Origin: Candidatus Magnetomicrobium cryptolimnococcus | GTDB lineage: Bacteria > Nitrospirota > Thermodesulfovibrionia > Thermodesulfovibrionales > Magnetobacteriaceae | Assembly (NCBI GenBank): GCA_018606805.1 | Contig: JAGYWI010000001.1 | Location: 248,001-312,000, forward strand | Length of the DNA stretch: 64,000 nt | Direction of reading: 5' to 3' | Shown here: in pieces, positions 56,183 to 64,000 of the stretch | Numbering within the stretch: the stretch's first letter is position 1 | Layout of the letters: every line of letters starts with the position of its first letter | The notes under the pieces: generated by a model | Told to the model about the DNA's origin: nothing | Database searches by the model: none | Seen by the model: the letters and a program-made list of their open reading frames with translations, nothing else | Program-made: the position numbers and the translations under genes

Positions 56183-56596
56183 CTATTTTGAATGAATTTG
56201 CTTAATTAACTCAAAAGCAATATTTAACCTCATAGTTACCTCATGCGCCTTCTCTTGAAGTTCCTCACTTAGATGATTTACCTTATCTGGATGGTTTAAG
56301 GTAAGCTTACGCTTATACACCTTCTTGATTTCCTCAAATGGTGTCTGACTATCTACACCAAGATAACGATAAGCCTCAGCAAGCGTCATTTTTACATCTT
56401 TATCATAAGACGCCTTCTCTTCTTCTTTTCCATAATGCCCTTTCTTCATCTTCAAACCCGGAGACTTAAAAAAATAATAATACGCTAATGCCCCTAAAGC
56501 TAATAAATCATCTAAAAACCCCGGATGAAGGTCTGTCGGCTTTATTATGTATAAAATTAATAATGCAACTATAATGTAATATTTGATGTTTTGCAC
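56183..56596 (-). CDS. Membrane-anchored J-domain protein
   Basis: A single hydrophobic segment near the N-terminus (YYIIVALLILYIIKPTDL) and the DDLLALGALAYYYFF segment anchor the protein. The C-terminal 70 residues are a J domain with AEAYRYLGVDSQTPFEEIKK and the essential NHPDKVNHL, where the HPD triad is intact. It should recruit DnaK to the membrane face. It is 137 residues long and follows proC closely. Confidence 0.88.
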   Translation of the reverse strand: MQNIKYYIIVALLILYIIKPTDLHPGFLDDLLALGALAYYYFFKSPGLKMKKGHYGKEEEKASYDKDVKMTLAEAYRYLGVDSQTPFEEIKKVYKRKLTLNHPDKVNHLSEELQEKAHEVTMRLNIAFELIKQIHSK

Positions 56597-56935
56597 TTGT
56601 AATATTTTACCATAAAAGATAATAAGATGAAGATAAAATATAAAATATAAAAGATAGAAGATAGAAGATAGAAGAAAAGGGGGAAAACCATTTTAGGCAA
56701 AAGGGATGCGGCAGCACACCAGGGTGTACTACCTCTGTGCAACACAATATCCACTCTGTAACTAAACATAGGGCAGACGCATAGGTCTGCCCCTACATAT
56801 CCATTTGTAGGGGCGAACCCAGGGGTAAGCCCTTGTTTTACTTGTAATAACATGATTATTTGTCAACCGTAGAGCCTCTGTGTGGCTCCAAAATAGCGAT
56901 AGGAAAAAAGTGTCATTCTGCTTCTAATAAATATC
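56597..56935. repeat. Intergenic region with tandem and hairpin repeats
   Basis: No gene is supported. 56625-56690 holds short A-rich tandem units (AGATAGAAG repeated about three times). 56680-56730 carries a GGGGGAAAACC arm. GGGCAGAC-GCATAG-GTCTGCCC (56771-56792) is a perfect 8-bp hairpin, followed by TGTAGGGGCGAACCC. Such GGGGCGAACCC/GGGCAGAC repeats are widespread in bacterial intergenic DNA. Confidence 0.65.
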
Positions 56936-56965
56936 TTGACAGAAGGCGATTATTGTTGGTATAAA
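56936..56965 (+). promoter_or_regulatory. Promoter of ilvE
   Basis: TTGACA (56936-56941) and TATAAA (56960-56965) are separated by 18 bases, a near-consensus sigma-70-type promoter. The expected start of transcription (about 56972) coincides with the first ATG of ilvE at 56973, implying a leaderless message or use of the second ATG behind AAGG. Confidence 0.65.
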
Positions 56966-56972
56966 ATAAGGC

Positions 56973-57899
56973 ATGATGAATAAAACGGAAAAGATATGGA
57001 TGGATGGCAGTTTAGTAAATTGGGATGAGGCTAAAGTACATGTGTTAACCCATACCTTACACTATGGAATGGGGGTATTTGAAGGTATTAGATGTTATAA
57101 GGCTGAAAATGGGTCTGCTATTTTCAGGTTAAAAGAACATGTAAAACGCCTTTTCGATTCGGCTCATATTATGCAGATGGTTATTCCTTACACAAAAGAA
57201 GAAATAGAGCAAGCAATAGTTGAGACGGTTCGTGCTAATCAATTAGCTAATCAATTAGATGAATGTTATATAAGACCACTTGCTTATATTGGCTATGGTG
57301 AGATGGGGCTTTATATAAAAAATAGACCAATAAATGTCTCTATAGCTGTATGGCCATGGGGTGTTTATTTAGGCGAAAACGCAATAACAGATGGGATTAG
57401 GGTAAAGACCTCATCTTATATAAGGAACCATGTGAACTCCAATATGTCAAGGGGTAAGATTTGTGGTTATTATATAACATCGCAACTGGCTAAGAAAGAA
57501 GCTGTGGATTCTGGCTTTGATGAGGCGATTCTTCTTGATACAGAGGGTTATGTCTCTGAAGGGTCGGGAGAAAATATCTTTATTATCAGAAATGGCGTTT
57601 TAAAAACAACGCCTCTTACCTCGATACTTGAAGGTATTACGAGAGATAGCATTATTACAATAGCCCACGATGAGGGAATACCGGTTATGGAAGAGAAGTT
57701 TACAAGAGATGAACTATATATTAGTGATGAGGCATTCTTTACTGGAACAGCAGCTGAACTAACACCTATCAGGGAAGCTGATTATCGCCAAATAGGCTCT
57801 GGTAAACGTGGCAAGCTTACGGAGAAGATTCAATCAATATTTTTCAATACGGTATACGGAAAGGTAGACTATTATAAGCACTGGCTTACTTATGTTTAG
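56973..57899 (+). CDS. ilvE: Branched-chain amino acid aminotransferase
   Basis: IlvE is the fold-IV PLP enzyme for the last step of Leu, Ile and Val synthesis. The sequence KIWMDGSLVNWDEAKVHVLT, HYGMGVFEGIRCYK, RPLAYIGYGEMGL, DEAILLDTEGYVSEGSGENI and EGITRDSIITIAHDEGIPV cover the substrate and PLP phosphate sites; the PLP lysine is in the SRGKICGYY region. 308 residues, normal. It is a single gene with its own promoter and terminator. Confidence 0.95.
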   Translation: MMNKTEKIWMDGSLVNWDEAKVHVLTHTLHYGMGVFEGIRCYKAENGSAIFRLKEHVKRLFDSAHIMQMVIPYTKEEIEQAIVETVRANQLANQLDECYIRPLAYIGYGEMGLYIKNRPINVSIAVWPWGVYLGENAITDGIRVKTSSYIRNHVNSNMSRGKICGYYITSQLAKKEAVDSGFDEAILLDTEGYVSEGSGENIFIIRNGVLKTTPLTSILEGITRDSIITIAHDEGIPVMEEKFTRDELYISDEAFFTGTAAELTPIREADYRQIGSGKRGKLTEKIQSIFFNTVYGKVDYYKHWLTYV

Positions 57900-57917
57900 A
57901 GTTATACATTATGGATT

Positions 57918-57950
57918 AAGGGCTGAGGTGTTTTAACTGCTACAGCCCTT
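57918..57950. terminator. Hairpin after ilvE
   Basis: AAGGGCTG (57918-57925) pairs perfectly with CAGCCCTT (57943-57950) across a 17-base loop, 18 bases after the ilvE stop. There is no long T-run, so the strength is uncertain. Confidence 0.5.
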
Positions 57951-57984
57951 ATAATGATACAAAAACTCAATGTGATTATTCAGT

Positions 57985-58509
57985 TTAGATAAAAAAATAC
58001 TCTTTATCCTCCTTTTGTAGACACTGAACAATTTCCCCTAAATACATACGGTGGTAATCCTTTTGTGGATAGTTGTCATCAATTTCAGGTAAGAGAAAAT
58101 TATTAGGGGTTATATCTTGAAAGTAAATCTTTTTACAAACAAAAACAAGTCGAGCCTCTTCAAAATATATAGCATCCTTATTAAATACAGGCTTTAAACC
58201 TGTTTGTGAAATTTTATCTACCTCACGACCAGACTTAGTCCCACAAAATAACAAAGACTGTCTATAAGGTTCAGCAAAAAATGAAAGCGTAAAGGTTTCA
58301 GATTTTTCGACAAAGCTGTATGTATATCTTTGTGGACGAATAACACAAAAACAAATCTTCTTATTCCATAAAATACCCAAGCCACCCCAACTCACTGTCA
58401 TAGTGTTAAATTGTTCATCAGTGCCAGCTGTTACAAGCGCCCAATCCTTATTAAAAAGCTTAAAAGGATTATCCTTTACATCTTCAACGCTAAGCTCAAC
58501 AAAACTCAT
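57985..58509 (-). CDS. Flavin reductase-like FMN-binding protein
   Basis: The 174-residue protein resembles the split-barrel flavin reductase family: NKDWALVTAGTDEQFNTMTV, SWGGLGILWNKKICFCVIRP and TYSFVEKSETFTLSF are typical of members that bind FMN and reduce it or pass electrons. The partner is unknown. It is the last gene of the minus-strand group with PLD, Fic and EEP genes (55-base gap), so a link is possible but unproven. Confidence 0.88.
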   Translation of the reverse strand: MSFVELSVEDVKDNPFKLFNKDWALVTAGTDEQFNTMTVSWGGLGILWNKKICFCVIRPQRYTYSFVEKSETFTLSFFAEPYRQSLLFCGTKSGREVDKISQTGLKPVFNKDAIYFEEARLVFVCKKIYFQDITPNNFLLPEIDDNYPQKDYHRMYLGEIVQCLQKEDKEYFFI

Positions 58510-58563
58510 TAAAGCCTCCCCTATGTTTGTTAACTCCCCATTATTGATTTTGCAGATAAAAAC

Positions 58564-60186
58564 TTAATCCCAACCAATCCTCATACGTGCAAAAATCTTA
58601 TCAACCTCATCAAGAAAGGCACTGGCCACACGACTATCTCTTATGACAGAAAGCACCTCATCAGAGTGCACACTTGCCAGATACCAGTTAAACGACTCTG
58701 TTATAACCGTATAATTATCAATAACGGCAAACTTATGGTGTATCGGCGAATAAATGCTTTCCCAATAGTACACAAAGGCCACCTCCATCCACTCACTTTT
58801 CAATTTCCAAACGGCCTCCTTAAGCGGTCTATACTTATTAGTATCCCATGGCTCCGGTAAATCCCCCGTATGGGCAATCATACCGTTAAGTACTACCCGA
58901 ACCCGCACACCACGGTTTCTTGCATTGACAAGCGCCGTTATCACATCGGTTTCATGGTGATCGTTAGAGGATACGCCTGTCATATAACCTATATCAAACA
59001 TGGACACAACAATATTTTGCCGTGCATTATTTATCTCAGTTATAATGGCATCTTGCGGACGGTAGTAATCCCTTATGGCGGTATAGTAGCTTCCAAATGT
59101 ATAAAACATATTGTACTTACCTTCAGGGTTAACCCCTATGCGTTGAATAATACCACCCCTTATCGCATAATAAACATTTAGATAGATGTCTGCAAAATCC
59201 TTCGAGTAATAAAAAATGCCATTTTCCCAATTGCCCCCCCACAGATGAAAATGCAAGTTATAAGAGCTTGAATGGACAACTTCACCGTCAAAGATAATAA
59301 TCTTCGTGTGCATACTTGCAATGCCTTGCGAGGGGTCGCCCGGTGTGTTTCTAACGACTCCATATATTGGTATACCGCTGCGTTTCATCTTTGCCACATT
59401 TGCAGTTATTGTCATAGGGCTTACTGCAGCCCAGTCCGCTATACACTCAATATCCACCCCTTTACTTTGGGCATGTATCAAGTGTTCTGCAACGTGATAA
59501 TTATCAAAATCAAAGATAGCCATATAGATATAATGCCTACCTTTAGGGTCTTTTTCTTTTCTATCAATAACCCAGTCTATCATTTTGTGAATTTCATGAA
59601 TAGGATGGTCAGGTTCCCACGTATTACCTCTTGTAAAAAAAGGCCTTATTGGTAAATCATTATATTCAGTATTGATTTTAACAAGGGCATCTTGTACCGT
59701 TTTTTGGTCCATTTCAGTACACTTAAAATCATTTAAATCTTTAAAATAACTATCATGAAAATCGTCGTTAGGAATACTCCCCTTTTGAAATTCTGGAAGA
59801 GATGCAAACTTATAGTTATACTTTGAAGGTATAGATTTGCCATCTTTATGTATTATATATGAAAACTTCATATTGTGAGCAAGGCCATGCAACCCCTCAT
59901 ATGGAAAAAGAGGCAACTGGTGCACCTGCCACTTCTGCCAGTTATCCGACCACTCACCACAACAATAACCATCCATTATATACTGTTCACAAACGCCGTC
60001 TTCCCTGTACACTTTAAGAATAACACGCAGTGCCTTATGGTCAGCGTAATTATTAAAAGCAAAACCTATCCCACCTGCAAAATTAGAAATCTCCCACTGC
60101 TGTATATTCTTAACACTGCGCCTGTGCCCTATCCACTTATAGGACGGATGACAATATTCTTCAGCATATCCTTCAAATTCTTCCAT
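58564..60186 (-). CDS. Phospholipase D-superfamily protein with two HKD motifs
   Basis: Residues ~1-135 form a beta-rich N-terminal domain (WEISNFAGGIGFAFNNYADH, KALRVILKVYREDGV). Two HKD motifs follow: SMHTKIIIFDGEVVHSSSYN at H293 and PIHHKFAVIDNYTVITESFN at H483, so the active site can form within one chain. There is no signal peptide. The superfamily includes nucleases, phospholipases and transferases; which applies here is not known. It lies 7 bases after the Fic gene. Confidence 0.88.
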   Translation of the reverse strand: MEEFEGYAEEYCHPSYKWIGHRRSVKNIQQWEISNFAGGIGFAFNNYADHKALRVILKVYREDGVCEQYIMDGYCCGEWSDNWQKWQVHQLPLFPYEGLHGLAHNMKFSYIIHKDGKSIPSKYNYKFASLPEFQKGSIPNDDFHDSYFKDLNDFKCTEMDQKTVQDALVKINTEYNDLPIRPFFTRGNTWEPDHPIHEIHKMIDWVIDRKEKDPKGRHYIYMAIFDFDNYHVAEHLIHAQSKGVDIECIADWAAVSPMTITANVAKMKRSGIPIYGVVRNTPGDPSQGIASMHTKIIIFDGEVVHSSSYNLHFHLWGGNWENGIFYYSKDFADIYLNVYYAIRGGIIQRIGVNPEGKYNMFYTFGSYYTAIRDYYRPQDAIITEINNARQNIVVSMFDIGYMTGVSSNDHHETDVITALVNARNRGVRVRVVLNGMIAHTGDLPEPWDTNKYRPLKEAVWKLKSEWMEVAFVYYWESIYSPIHHKFAVIDNYTVITESFNWYLASVHSDEVLSVIRDSRVASAFLDEVDKIFARMRIGWD

Positions 60187-60193
60187 AAGTTCA

Positions 60194-61870
60194 CTACCTT
60201 TCCATTTTATATGAATAATTTAAACCCTTATTATTAAATATAAGCCCACCATCTTCAGAAACAATAGAACAATTAAAATAATCGCACTCATATTGCTGCC
60301 CATGCAGCTCTATTACAAAATCAACGTCATAAGCACACGTGTTCGGTATATCTGAGGCTATTTCTTTAATGAAAATATTATCCTTAACACTAAATATCTT
60401 TTGCCACTCACCACGCTCTTTTTTTGAAAAGCCACAGTATACCTTTAAGTTTCTAAGCTGATTTTCATCATAAAAAACAACTCGGCAATAGTCTTGTAAA
60501 TTTCTAAAAACACGCTCTTCAAACGGACGTACTATATAAGCTTCAAAACTCACTTCAAGTTTCTGAGGCCTATCATCTATTTGCCGAAAATACACTCCGG
60601 AGTCAAATGCCACATTATATATCTGCTTATGCAAAAACCCAAACTCATCAAGCTTCCATCGCTCGTAAAAGTACGCATCTACAGCCCTGCGTATCCTTTT
60701 TTTTATATAAGCATACATATCCTCTATGGTACCACCATAGCGCGGCAGGGCATAAATTTCCTCCCGCATATCAAAGCTTATAGGCGGAAGCCCCTTTTTT
60801 AAAAGCAGATGGTTTAAAAATACCTTGCCAACCCTCCCGTTTGAATCCCAAAAAGGGTGCACCCCTATAAACATATAGTAAGAGCGCGATAGATCATAAA
60901 TAAAAGCAAACAGGTCGTGGTAACTTTCCGCTGTTTCTTTCAGGACGTGTTCCATGTTTTTAATTTCCCTTTTGAAATTGTCAAAATCAAAGGTAACACC
61001 ATTTCTATCGGGAAAGTCCATTGTCCTAAACTCACCGGCATTTGGTACAAGTTTTTTTGAAAGTTGTTTATGAATCTTCTTTAAAAGCTCCACACCTATT
61101 TCCGTAAACTTATGAAGTTTTGCAAAGGTTTCTTTATATACTTCAACAAAATTAGCATTGCCTATAACCTTCAGCTCCTGTGGTGTCAGCTCATCTTCGT
61201 AACCAACAGAACCCTTCATTATTGTTTTTGAAGAACAGCCTAAGTGTAGAAATAGTTTTTGAAAAATAGCCGTATTTACAAACCACGGCGTTTCCTCACT
61301 CATAATCTTAAAGTAGTGAACAACATCCACATCTATATCTGAAACAACCTTTGGCGTATTTTCTTCCTTATTTAATCCTAATTTGCGGCAAAACTCATCT
61401 ATTATTGAGTGCGAGTTCATTTCCTCAATAAGTTCAGTTGGGAAAAATATTACGTCCTTTACAGATTCAATATGTTTATCAAAGGTTTTTTTTAATTGTA
61501 ACCATATCCGCTCACAAAAGTCCCTCTTCAAATCCTCCATAGCATTTAAAAGGTCAATATTAACCCCAAAGCCTCTATAGCCAAGCTCCCTTATAACGCG
61601 TAGCTTCTTATCAATCTCACCAACAGCATATTCAAAGTGTATCTTGTTATAATGCCACTTCTTATAATACTCAAGCAAGGACTCCTTTGTAGCCTTAGAT
61701 ACTGGTTTATCTCCATCCTCAGATTTTTGTATTTTATACTCAATTACTATATTTTCTAGCTCTTCAAGACCACTAAGCACACGGTTGAGCTCACCTTTAA
61801 GTAAATCAAAAAGACTCTGACAATAGCCGTCCCACTGATAGGATAGCACAAAATGCTCTTCACCAAACAT
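60194..61870 (-). CDS. Fic/DOC-family protein with extra C-terminal beta domain
   Basis: Fic enzymes move AMP or related groups to target proteins. Here the Fic loop is HPFWDSNGRVGK (from H338). The catalytic His and NGR are kept, the usual Gly before Asn is Ser, and the final Arg is Lys. The N-terminal 250 residues are helical. Residues ~430-558 are beta-rich, with W-K-x-x-x-x-V-K-D-N, DVDFVIELHGQQYECDYFN and FNNKGLNYSY, resembling CBM21 carbohydrate-binding modules. The start has no strong ribosome-binding site. It lies between the EEP and PLD genes. Confidence 0.85.
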   Translation of the reverse strand: MFGEEHFVLSYQWDGYCQSLFDLLKGELNRVLSGLEELENIVIEYKIQKSEDGDKPVSKATKESLLEYYKKWHYNKIHFEYAVGEIDKKLRVIRELGYRGFGVNIDLLNAMEDLKRDFCERIWLQLKKTFDKHIESVKDVIFFPTELIEEMNSHSIIDEFCRKLGLNKEENTPKVVSDIDVDVVHYFKIMSEETPWFVNTAIFQKLFLHLGCSSKTIMKGSVGYEDELTPQELKVIGNANFVEVYKETFAKLHKFTEIGVELLKKIHKQLSKKLVPNAGEFRTMDFPDRNGVTFDFDNFKREIKNMEHVLKETAESYHDLFAFIYDLSRSYYMFIGVHPFWDSNGRVGKVFLNHLLLKKGLPPISFDMREEIYALPRYGGTIEDMYAYIKKRIRRAVDAYFYERWKLDEFGFLHKQIYNVAFDSGVYFRQIDDRPQKLEVSFEAYIVRPFEERVFRNLQDYCRVVFYDENQLRNLKVYCGFSKKERGEWQKIFSVKDNIFIKEIASDIPNTCAYDVDFVIELHGQQYECDYFNCSIVSEDGGLIFNNKGLNYSYKMER

Positions 61871-61911
61871 AACACCAATCCCTCTATATTAAAATATTAA
61901 AATGCACTTAT

Positions 61912-63471
61912 TCACTCAATAACAGTATAAAGCCCTATGTGATCACTAAACTGTGGATTATTTAAAATAAGCTCTGCCCAGTGGACCTTTTGAATGTTTC
62001 CTTTAACCATAATGTAATCAATACGCGTAAAGGGGTCAACCGTGTTAAATGTATTGCCTCCGGTTGGATGAATACTCCTATATGTATCAATAAATCCTTC
62101 ATCTTTTAAAAAAGAAATGACAGGTGAATTTTCAACATCGTTAAAGTCCCCGGCAAGCGCTACACAGTAGTAACTACTTTCATCACCATAGAGACGGTTT
62201 ATTTCCTCAAGTAGTTTTTGAGCTTGGGCAAGGCGAATATCCGAGTTTTCATGATGGTCTAAATGTAGGGATACAAATATTACTCGCCTGCCATATATCT
62301 CCACCTCACAGGCAGCAGCGTACCGCTCCATAGCAGGCCGTAAACCACCCATCAAGTTTGCATTTAGATTAATAGTTTGTTTATTTTTTAGCTCATAACG
62401 GCTTGAAACAGCCACACCCTCCGGGTACCTCTCCATGTAAAGATGACAGTAGCTGTAATGAGTTCTATAATAGTTGCCTGTCATATTAGTCATCCATCTA
62501 GCAATCTGTGCGCTTGTTTCCTCTATGCCAGCACCGCTAATAACCTCCTGATAGGCACACACCTCCGGGTCAAACACCGATAACTCATTTGCAACCCGCC
62601 TAAACCGTGCGGCATCGCTATCGTGCGTACCGTGAAGGTTAAAAGAACAGATACGTATTATTGGCGGATTTACCTGCCTGTACCTTATCATATCATCCTC
62701 AGTCAAAACGCCCAAGTAACCGTTATTTGTAAATCTATCATTTAACCTATATATATACTCTTTAGTCGTATTATATTCCCTTGCGATAACCTCAGGTGGG
62801 CTACCTGCCCTTAAAAGACGAATAATCTCAAGCCTTCTTAGCAATGGATCATTATAGTTTAAATTATCAAGCCAATGCCGTATATTTGAACCTGACACTA
62901 TACCATTGACACCAGCCAAGGTAAAGGCACTGTGCACCCGGTATAGATAATCTATATCAGTGTGAAACATTTGTGCTATTTGTATTGGGTCCATGCCTAT
63001 ACGTAACAGCCTTATCATTTCAAGCCGTTTTATTACGTCATCCTCGCGGTTTAAGACATCTGCCCATCTCACCGTATTTAGCTCCGTGCTTGTATTAACG
63101 GAGACACCGCGCTGTGCTACCTCACCCCATGCCTTTGATAGTGCTATTGCAAGTTTTTCATCTTGAGTAGTCATTATTTTTAGTTGAAATCTAAGGGTTG
63201 ACGTTGCATCTTCATCATATGGAAATAGATTAAGCCCATTGACAGCATCTTTCAAACTGCTATTAGTTGCTAATTTCGGTCTAATTAAATCCCAAAGGCT
63301 TCTGGCCTTTTCCATTGTGGTAACGTCTGGGGCATAATCTTCCTCTATAGTGGCAGCACCTTTTTGTTTGGTACCGGGCTTTGCAGCTTTTTCCATGTCA
63401 GCTTTCAATAGATACGGTATTAATGGGGAAAGAAAGGCGGCTATAGCCGCAATATGTGATCTTATATCCAT
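61912..63471 (-). CDS. Tandem-HTH protein with EEP (endonuclease/exonuclease/phosphatase) domain
   Basis: The N-terminal ~120 residues are helical with a hydrophobic stretch (HIAAIAAFLSPLIPYLLKAD). Residues ~145-193 and ~208-257 are two similar helix-turn-helix repeats (VIKRLEMIRLLRIGMDPIQI and LLRRLEIIRLLRAGSPPEVI). Residues ~271-519 are an EEP domain with SFNLHGTHD, YQEV, SLHLDHHEN, LAGDFNDVEN, RIDYIMVKG and SDHIGLY, so all metal and catalytic positions look intact. It is a likely Mg-dependent nuclease or phosphatase. It lies 41 bases upstream of fic. Confidence 0.87.
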   Translation of the reverse strand: MDIRSHIAAIAAFLSPLIPYLLKADMEKAAKPGTKQKGAATIEEDYAPDVTTMEKARSLWDLIRPKLATNSSLKDAVNGLNLFPYDEDATSTLRFQLKIMTTQDEKLAIALSKAWGEVAQRGVSVNTSTELNTVRWADVLNREDDVIKRLEMIRLLRIGMDPIQIAQMFHTDIDYLYRVHSAFTLAGVNGIVSGSNIRHWLDNLNYNDPLLRRLEIIRLLRAGSPPEVIAREYNTTKEYIYRLNDRFTNNGYLGVLTEDDMIRYRQVNPPIIRICSFNLHGTHDSDAARFRRVANELSVFDPEVCAYQEVISGAGIEETSAQIARWMTNMTGNYYRTHYSYCHLYMERYPEGVAVSSRYELKNKQTINLNANLMGGLRPAMERYAAACEVEIYGRRVIFVSLHLDHHENSDIRLAQAQKLLEEINRLYGDESSYYCVALAGDFNDVENSPVISFLKDEGFIDTYRSIHPTGGNTFNTVDPFTRIDYIMVKGNIQKVHWAELILNNPQFSDHIGLYTVIE

Positions 63472-63543
63472 ACGAGCATCTCCTTAAAATAGTAATATGC
63501 TAGGGTTATAATAATAAGCGGTTAAAATAGTTAACCACTGATG

Positions 63544-64000
63544 TTAGTCAACATATTTGCTTGCAAATACCCTAAAATCTATTTTTTCAAAAATAGAGTT
63601 CTTATATTCATTCCATTCAAGAAGGCGCATATCCGTATTATTCGCTAAAAACCCCGCCAATAGATTATTAAAATTATAAATATGCTCCTTTGTCCTCTTA
63701 GTAGAGTACTCAACGGCAGTGCCCATAGTTATAAGAAAAGCCCAGTCGCTACTTTGGCCAAGCAAAAGCTCACGAAGCATCTGATTAAGAACTCTTTCCG
63801 TAAGCTCATCTTTTGTAAAGTAGTACTTATTTGCAAGCTGCTCTATCTTATCAGCCATCGTGTGAAGGTGTCTGTAAATCCAGGCATTTTTTTCATTAAG
63901 CCACACATCATAATAACCATCAGCCCCCCATGTTGATGGACATGGGGTTATTATTTGATTTTGTGGATACATATGCAAATATTCCATCGGTGTTACTGCT
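63544..64000 (-). CDS. GH57-family glycosidase/branching enzyme, C-terminal part (cut by window edge)
   Basis: The frame stays open through the right edge (AVTPMEYLHMYPQ is the first visible part). The text STWGADGYYDVWLNEKNAWI, RELLLGQSSDWAFLITMGTA and EYSTKRTKEHIYNFNNLL are the conserved C-terminal motifs of GH57 alpha-glucan branching enzymes and amylases (DUF1957 region). It would act on glycogen-like polysaccharide. The catalytic part lies outside the window. The next gene starts 72 bases downstream. Confidence 0.88.
   Translation of the reverse strand, partial: AVTPMEYLHMYPQNQIITPCPSTWGADGYYDVWLNEKNAWIYRHLHTMADKIEQLANKYYFTKDELTERVLNQMLRELLLGQSSDWAFLITMGTAVEYSTKRTKEHIYNFNNLLAGFLANNTDMRLLEWNEYKNSIFEKIDFRVFASKYVD

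Noticed and set aside
56771-56792. tRNA or small RNA gene
   Set aside because: Only a simple 8-bp hairpin of a common intergenic repeat is present; no cloverleaf can be drawn.

Overview
The window looks like a contig from a Gram-negative, AT-rich bacterium, most likely of the Nitrospirota (the Thermodesulfovibrionia / magnetotactic 'Magnetobacterium' branch). I base this on protein flavour and gene order remembered from that group, not on a search. Supporting signs are trpB-trpA-accD-folC synteny, an outer-membrane beta-barrel protein, a cytoplasmic SoeABC-type sulfite dehydrogenase and a glutaredoxin-like selenoprotein. No rRNA or tRNA gene was recognised. Deltaproteobacteria-like lineages remain possible.

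Layout. 1-3.5 kb (minus): folC (partial), accD, trpA, trpB and a small helical protein. 3.6-5.5 kb: a Cys/His-rich mini-protein, a peptidoglycan-binding M15-like peptidase and an AT-rich spacer with a large inverted repeat. 5.5-18 kb (plus): guaB-guaA; ispA-dxs-OmpW-like barrel-nucleosidase, tightly coupled; a DUF29 protein; then a D-aminoacylase, an AI-2E-type permease and a peptide-binding lipoprotein. 18-22.3 kb (minus): corrinoid protein, UroD/MtaA-type methyltransferase, DUF1638 protein and a soluble GAF histidine kinase, packed as one operon. 22.5-27.2 kb (plus): soeABC. 27.4-29.7 kb (minus): rsmA, proA and an overlooked 68-residue selenoprotein gene with an in-frame UGA. 29.8-34.5 kb: secreted zinc phospholipase C-like protein, HDAC-like hydrolase, ndk, mdh and nhaA. 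34.5-38.4 kb: an accessory, decayed zone with an SGNH-hydrolase-like gene, an IS630-type relic and two broken Rpn-type genes punctured by palindromic repeats. 38.5-41.7 kb (plus): a compact set of a membrane-anchored dual-specificity phosphatase, a hexapeptide-repeat beta-solenoid protein, a YihY-cNMP-binding fusion and a small membrane protein. 41.9-56.6 kb (minus): a housekeeping block (thiE, accC, accB, efp, pepQ-like, a giant acidic TPR protein, coaBC, rpoZ, gmk, remA-like, yicC, hisS, divIVA, yggT, proC, a J-domain protein). 57-64 kb: ilvE on plus, then on minus a flavin reductase-like protein, PLD, Fic, HTH-EEP nuclease-like protein and the C-terminal end of a GH57 enzyme.

Intergenic spaces carry at least three short repeat families: a GTGCGTAGGCGCAC mini-hairpin, a GGGGGAAAACCC terminator-like arm, and a TTAACTTAATGGCAT inverted repeat. 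Two of them have entered or formed coding sequence. The most interesting items are the unannotated selenoprotein, the corrinoid/DUF1638/histidine-kinase operon, the phosphatase/beta-solenoid/YihY-cNMP group, the GH57-EEP-Fic-PLD group, and the insertions of palindromes into an Rpn gene.
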